Below are positions 19,401 to 22,105 of a stretch of 22,105 bases of DNA, one piece after another; the first letter of the stretch is position 1; each line of letters begins with the position of its first letter. This stretch comes from CAZQYC01 sp964597495 (GTDB lineage: Bacteria > Pseudomonadota > Gammaproteobacteria > Steroidobacterales > Steroidobacteraceae). The position numbers and the translations under genes were made by a program. Under the pieces are notes generated by a model, which was not told where the DNA came from, did no database searches, and saw only the letters and a list, made by a program, of their open reading frames with translations. The stretch is taken from contig CAZQYC010000064.1 in NCBI GenBank assembly GCA_964597495.1, positions 1-22,105 on the forward strand, in the 5' to 3' direction.

Positions 19401-22105
19401 GCGCAAACCGCGATGATTGCGATGGCCCCGTCTCCATACATGGCGCTGGATGCAATCGGGATCTTCGCGTCCCTCGCAGCACCGGTGTCGGCAATAGGGT
19501 ATACGCTGGTTGGCTCGTATAAGCGACCGCTTACGCAAAGTGATTTGCAGCCAGAAACAATCGTCCGTACGTTTCCGTCCGTACCGACAATATCGGTTTA
19601 CCAGCCGCAAATTACGTCTGTTCAGTTTGATCCGACAACGCGAAAGCTTACCGTGACGGGTGAGCACTTCATCCCGCCGGAGCAATTTAGCCACCTTTTC
19701 CAACTACGGGTTTGGTTAACACCTCGTGGCGAACAAATCGTTCTGCCGACGGACACGGGAACCACACCAGATCGAGGACTAATTTGGCAAGGATTCGAAT
19801 CGGAAACTCTTTCCGACACGACATTAGTGATCACCGTACCAGTGGGTGTCTCACTTTCGATGCACGATATCTATGTGGAGCGGATTGCTAAGGAATGGGC
19901 CGCCGACGGAGTAGCTCTTACCGGAAAACCCGTCGATAGCAATCCAGTAGAAGCCTGGTCGCTAGGTACAAAGAACACGCTTATCACGACAGCACATTCA
20001 ATAAATGTCTTTGCCGCCAATTCGATTCGTGACCTGGGGCTATTGAAGGAAGTGGATGTTAATGAGCGCGGCGACGCTTTGAATCTCTACGGGCGTTATG
20101 GGGAACAGATCGCTTTCAGCAATGATGGCACGCTAGCGTTTATTGCGGGTCGCGGTGGCAATATCTACGTGTATGACACCCAAACTCTCTCGGTGGAATA
20201 CACGCTCCATATACCTAATGGTAGTTCGGAGTTGACCAGCGTTGCGGTGTTGGATAACTGGCTATATGCGACCGAGGGTAATGCCTATGGACGCACTGGT
20301 GGTCGCCTAATCAGGATCAATATAAATCAAGTTGACGCCGACTACCTTCAGGAGATTCAAGTAGTCAATCTAAATGTCGAAGCGCCGTATGGGTTCTTAG
20401 ATATGGCTATCAATAACGGTAGCTACTTGGCGCTCACTGCACCGTTTAGTCCGGCAACAATATCCAATAACTCTAAAGCCGATCGAGGAAATGTCTATGT
20501 ACTCGACCTCGGAGAGATCGATAGAACAGGTCAGATCGAAGGCGACGCGCTCGTAACGATAGATAGCAGTAAATTCCCAAGCACCGATGATGGGCGAGTA
20601 CCTCAATATATTTCCAGTGGAGAAGGTGATGGTGAATTCTTGCTGTCAAGCGCCAAAGATCCACAATCCGGCGTGATGGGGATCAAAGTCGCGGTGGACA
20701 ACCGCGGCAAACTAACGGGCGAAGTGTCAGGCACAAATCCGGATCTCACGCCCAGGAACTCTGATTCGTACTGGCTCAGAAAGCGGTTCCAGCAAAACAT
20801 CCAGAGAGCGGCAGGTAATGTCGTCGTTGAATATACCGATCTGAGAACGAATACCACTAAAGAGTACGCAATCGTTGCGGACTACAATTTTATATTCAAC
20901 GATGTGCACTTTAACTCAGACGACAATTTTGGCTATGGAAAGCAGATCGGTGGCAAGCTCGGTGTTATTGAGGATCCATTTGGTAAGTTGGGTGCACCGC
21001 GATATCTGGGTGCTACAACGCCGATTGTCGGCGGCGCAATTGACCATTTATCGCTCGGTGCAGATGGAAAGCTCTACGCCGATGTCTTCATTGAAGAGGT
21101 AACAAGTCCACTCGGCAGCATGTATAGATCCTTGTTTGTTTGGGATGCGGCTGCGGTAATCACGGCAGCACTGAATGCTCGCGAAAACAACCAAAGACTT
21201 TCGTTGCCGTTTGATAGGCAGTACCTGCCGGACGGGAGCATGCCACAAATATCTGCAGTGACCCCTGCTCGCTACGATGGGCCTCTTGCTGGTGAAAGAT
21301 TCGCGTGGATTTATGGAATTGGTGTCTATACGCCTCCTGCGAGGAGCCCACATCTGCAAGGCGTATCCACGCCAGCAGAGATTAGATCGATTGGACCAAG
21401 TGTAGGAAGCAACGGTATCGACAATAACGTCTACACGCGCTCCTTTGGCATTACGGATGCGGAAATAGATGCTGCAATCGCAAGAGGAGAGACTGGTCCG
21501 CTCTCCGCAGCATGGTATGCGGCGAAGGTTCTTGCATACGATGGCTGGAACTTCTTTACCGCAGGCTTCGTCGGTCGACAAGGCGCGCGTGAAGAGGCGT
21601 CGAACAGTGGGCAGCTAACCGATTCCCATTACTGGACGGCAACTATCAGCGATGTAATTTTCAGCGTCGCGAGCATCGCTGTTGCTGGACGAGTTGGTAC
21701 GAGCGCAAGCGGTGGCGTGTGGAGTCAGGTAGGGGCTGGTGCCCTAGGTGGTGCTGCTTTTACGATTACACAGAAGGCTGGTGAAGTCGCGACCTACATT
21801 GCAACCTCAGGGCAAGTTGGAAATTCACCGTTGTCAGGAGTTTGGCTTCATGAGACGTTTGCAGAACTCGCAAACTCCACCGTCGCAGGCGCCGGCCTTG
21901 CATTTATTGGTGCGGCACTGAGTCACATTCCGAAGGGAAATCACAAGATAGTATTTTCTGCTCCCACGGAAGGTAATGCGTTGCCGTTCCGTTTGGTTGA
22001 ACCAACGATATCGGCGGCTGCGGTCGAATCCAAATTACTAGGGAGCCTGGCCGATAGTACTGGCGGAAACGTGATGGCCAACTCTGGAGGTACGCTCAAA
22101 GTCAG
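16359..22105 (+). CDS. Giant modular surface protein, C-terminal visible part (RHS fragment, dockerin, BIG2, propeller, pre-toxin-like); 3'-partial
   Basis: Read in phase 3 (codons at 16359, 16362 ... 22104), this frame has no stop through about 1,915 codons and runs out of the window. It is the continuation of 1747-16258 with codon 16258+16414-16415 as the join. Domains: Ig-like (16414-16700), RHS/YD-like (16701-17511), PPC-like (17512-17873), type I dockerin (17874-18038), cadherin-like (18048-18320), two BIG2 (18333-18857), ZU5-like (18858-19605), IPT-like (19608-19980), propeller-like (19990-21180), Gly/Ala-rich pre-toxin-like region (21180 to the end). From about 18,300 on, codon use shifts towards A/T-rich codons (AGA, ATA, TTA), unlike the Ig array before it. 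No cysteine codon is seen. The mix suggests an RHS-related secreted or surface-anchored protein whose C-terminal tip lies downstream of this window. Confidence 0.9.
16414..16700 (+). other. Ig-like domain after gap 2
   Basis: Reads A-P-H-V-A-F-D-V, L-R-G-S-V-S-D-T-N-L-D-T-W-T-L-A-I, G-V-L-A-S-L-D-T-N and G-V-Y-R-L-R-L-T-A-S-D-I-A-G-R. The L-R-G-x-V-x-D-x-N-L and Y-x-L-R-L-T-A-x-D-x-x-G patterns are seen in Ig-like domains directly ahead of RHS cores. An RHS-like segment does follow, separated by an S-E-Q-K-E linker. Confidence 0.65.
16701..17511 (+). other. Short RHS/YD-repeat-like segment
   Basis: Opens with D-F-T-F-N-L-G-G-H-T-F-A-M-T-R-E-Y-D-S-L, then F-G-F-G-W-R-L-P, the usual entry into RHS barrels (x-R-x-Y-D-S ... 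G-x-G-W). It contains D-G-T-R-I-Y-A-T-L-P-D-G-Q-R-V-T-F, F-T-L-T-A-T-D-G-T-A-Y-A-I-D, and a YD-like run near 17307-17460 (I-V-L-S-D-G-R-H-F-V-Y-S-F-D-P-A-G-N-L). At about 270 residues it is much shorter than a complete RHS shell, and it passes directly into a PPC-like domain and a dockerin. It could be a truncated or repurposed RHS entry module rather than a cage that encloses a toxin. Confidence 0.75.
17512..17873 (+). other. PPC-like domain preceding the dockerin
   Basis: Strands N-Y-L-T-R-T-F-N-G-T-L, T-T-Q-S-Y-S-V-A-I-R-P, G-A-V-Y-L-G-V-V-V-Q-A, Q-A-F-A-L-F-R-I and a closing G-A-Y-T-L-S-M-F-V-A-G-D. The G-x-Y-T-L-x-x-x-V-A-G-D ending runs straight into the dockerin, an arrangement I know from other giant dockerin-bearing surface proteins. 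The match to PPC is by pattern only. Confidence 0.55.
17874..18038 (+). other. Type I dockerin domain (two EF-hand-like calcium loops)
   Basis: About 55 residues starting G-D-A-N-R-D-G-L-V-D-G-N-D and, 20-odd residues later, D-F-N-R-D-G-T-I-N-N-V-D, each followed by a short helix (ALTAAMG, RQLLAANYG). These are the two D-x-N-x-D-G-x-(V/I)-(D/N)-x-x-D calcium loops of type I dockerins, both with all their acidic ligands apparently intact. Dockerins bind cohesins in cellulosomes, but single dockerins are also common in non-cellulosomal surface proteins, where they probably act in protein-protein docking. No cohesin is visible in the window. Confidence 0.88.
18048..18320 (+). other. Cadherin/tandem-95-like Ig domain
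   Basis: Starts N-Q-A-P-V-V-V, has D-Q-E-G-D-R-T-Y-Y-R-V-V, then G-T-A-S-I-S-G-D-G-Q-A-V-I-F-K-P, G-Y-T-G-N-A-T-F-Q-I-I-A-D-D-G and a closing V-T-V-T-I-S. The F-x-P-x-x-G-Y-x-G-x-A-T-F-x-I-x-A-D-D-G run is the hallmark of Ig-like/cadherin-like tandem repeats in bacterial adhesins. Confidence 0.85.
18333..18857 (+). repeat. Two BIG2-type bacterial Ig-like domains
   Basis: The first (18333-about 18575) contains L-T-F-S-S-S-D-P-T-V-A-S-I-D-S-V-G-H-V and G-V-G-V-G-S-A-T-L-S-A-T-A. The second (about 18620-18857) contains Y-Y-I-S-N-P-A-I-A-E-I-S-V-D-G-L-I-R-A and A-V-G-N-A-T-I-S-V-I-H-G-G. The S-D/N-P-x-(V/I)-A-x-(I/V) ... G-x-(V/I) ... G-x-A-T-(L/I) pattern is diagnostic of BIG2 domains, as in intimin and invasin-type adhesins. 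A/T-rich codons such as ATA and AGA appear from here onwards. Confidence 0.85.
18858..19605 (+). other. ZU5-like region and linker
   Basis: Near the start it reads T-V-V-S-A-D-A-G-A-M-V-Q-D-I-N-G-N-L-L, then V-A-P-G-A-L-P-V-G-T-A-V-S-I. The P-x-G-A-L-x-x-x-T-x-(I/V)-x-I motif resembles ZU5-like and related autoprocessing or Ig-like regions in large bacterial proteins. Further on are strands A-F-R-I-N-T-D-G, N-F-W-R-K-G-T, T-W-W-L-V-D-N-G-V-V-G and G-N-G-V-F-V-V, and an A/M-rich stretch (about 19396-19500: W-A-Q-T-A-M-I-A-M-A-P-S-P) that is hydrophobic but short. Assignment is by a single motif and therefore tentative. Confidence 0.45.
19608..19980 (+). other. IPT/TIG-like domain
   Basis: Reads I-T-S-V-Q-F-D-P, L-T-V-T-G-E-H-F-I-P, then L-S-D-T-T-L-V-I-T-V-P and H-D-I-Y-V-E-R. 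The L-x-V-x-G-x-x-F and L-x-x-T-x-L-x-I-x-V-P steps are those of IPT/TIG domains. This fits the second propeller-like region that follows. Confidence 0.65.
19990..21180 (+). other. Second beta-propeller-like region
   Basis: Blade-like segments include I-A-F-S-N-D-G-T-L-A-F-I-A-G-R-G-G-N-I-Y followed by V-Y-D-T-Q-T-L, then S-V-A-V-L-D-N-W-L-Y-A-T, R-G-N-V-Y-V-L-D-L-G, Y-I-S-S-G-E-G-D-G-E-F-L-L-S-S, H-L-S-L-G-A-D-G-K-L-Y-A-D-V-F and L-F-V-W-D-A-A-A. The F-S-x-D-G-x-x-x-(Y/F)-(V/I) and (I/V)-Y-V-Y-D-x-x-T motifs are typical of YVTN/NHL-type propellers. The middle part, with W-L-R-K-R-F-Q-Q-N-I-Q-R and V-V-V-E-Y-T-D, is less regular. The number of blades cannot be fixed by eye. Confidence 0.6.
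21180..22105 (+). other. Pre-toxin-like C-terminal region, cut by the window end
   Basis: After a linker the chain reads F-G-I-T-D-A-E-I-D-A-A-I-A-R-G-E-T-G, then G-W-N-F-F-T-A-G-F-V-G-R-Q-G from 21543. Next comes S-G-Q-L-T-D-S-H-Y-W and a long Gly/Ala/Val-rich hydrophobic part (about 21645-21790, including I-A-V-A-G-R-V-G and G-A-G-A-L-G-G-A-A-F). A second such run, V-A-G-A-G-L-A-F-I-G-A-A-L, lies near 21880-21920. The order W-N-F-x-(S/T)-x-G-F/T-V ... x-G-x-(I/L)-x-x-x-x-Y/F-W ... hydrophobic G/A-rich helices is the one I associate with the region between RHS cores and C-terminal toxins of polymorphic toxin proteins. No toxin motif is reached before the end. A plain membrane- or amphipathic-helix region is the alternative. 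Confidence 0.45.

Noticed and set aside
21645..21920. Transmembrane segments as proof of an inner-membrane protein
   Set aside because: The hydrophobic runs are Gly/Ala-rich and interrupted by polar and charged residues. They fit pre-toxin or amphipathic helices equally well, so no membrane topology is claimed.

Overview
The window is a piece of one giant, modular, extracellular protein gene on the + strand. It is open at both ends and interrupted only by two 100-base N runs. Upstream of the first N run the reading frame is codon phase 3 (codons at 3, 6, 9...). Between the N runs it is phase 1. After the second it is phase 3 again, and it stays open to the last base. I see about 7,280 in-frame codons, or about 7,350 with the segment inferred missing at gap 1. 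Neither the true start nor the true stop is present, so no promoter, ribosome binding site, signal peptide or terminator can be assigned. There are no intergenic stretches, RNA genes, CRISPR arrays or insertion sequences that I can support.

Layout in reading order: (1) 1-2490, four roughly 221-residue tandem units of paired PPC-like beta-sandwich domains, with gap 1 inside unit 3. (2) 2542-9171, seventeen CARDB-type modules. (3) 9172-9765, a PPC-like and an IPT/TIG-like domain. (4) 9766-11490, an unrecognised block with a helical island followed by a conserved beta module. (5) 11491-13386, an FN3-like domain, a six-bladed-propeller-like region, a Big_5/SbsA-like Ig domain and one further beta domain. 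(6) 13387-15981, nine Ig/cadherin-like modules. (7) 15982-16700, two more Ig-like domains straddling gap 2. (8) 16701-17511, a short RHS/YD-like segment. (9) 17512-18320, a PPC-like domain, a type I dockerin and a cadherin-like domain. (10) 18333-19980, two BIG2 domains, a ZU5-like region and an IPT-like domain. (11) 19990-21180, a second propeller-like region. (12) 21180-22105, a Gly/Ala-rich hydrophobic region resembling the pre-toxin segments of RHS-type polymorphic toxins.

Both gaps look like assembly products. The 55 bases before gap 2 are repeated exactly after it. The last 55 bases before gap 1 are exactly identical to a paralogous position. Both fit a de Bruijn assembler with k=55. 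Gap 2 probably hides no missing sequence (the contigs overlap), while gap 1 probably hides 201 bases (or 201 plus multiples of one repeat unit). With those corrections the whole window is one uninterrupted reading frame.

The organism is a bacterium of moderate to fairly high GC, probably an environmental Gram-negative known from a metagenome assembly. Proteins of this make-up (CARDB, PPC, Ig, dockerin, RHS fragments) are known from planctomycetes, cyanobacteria and proteobacteria, and I cannot place it further. The likely role is a very long surface or secreted adhesin-like fibre, probably stabilised by calcium, with a compositionally distinct C-terminal part that may present an effector or toxin domain beyond the window.
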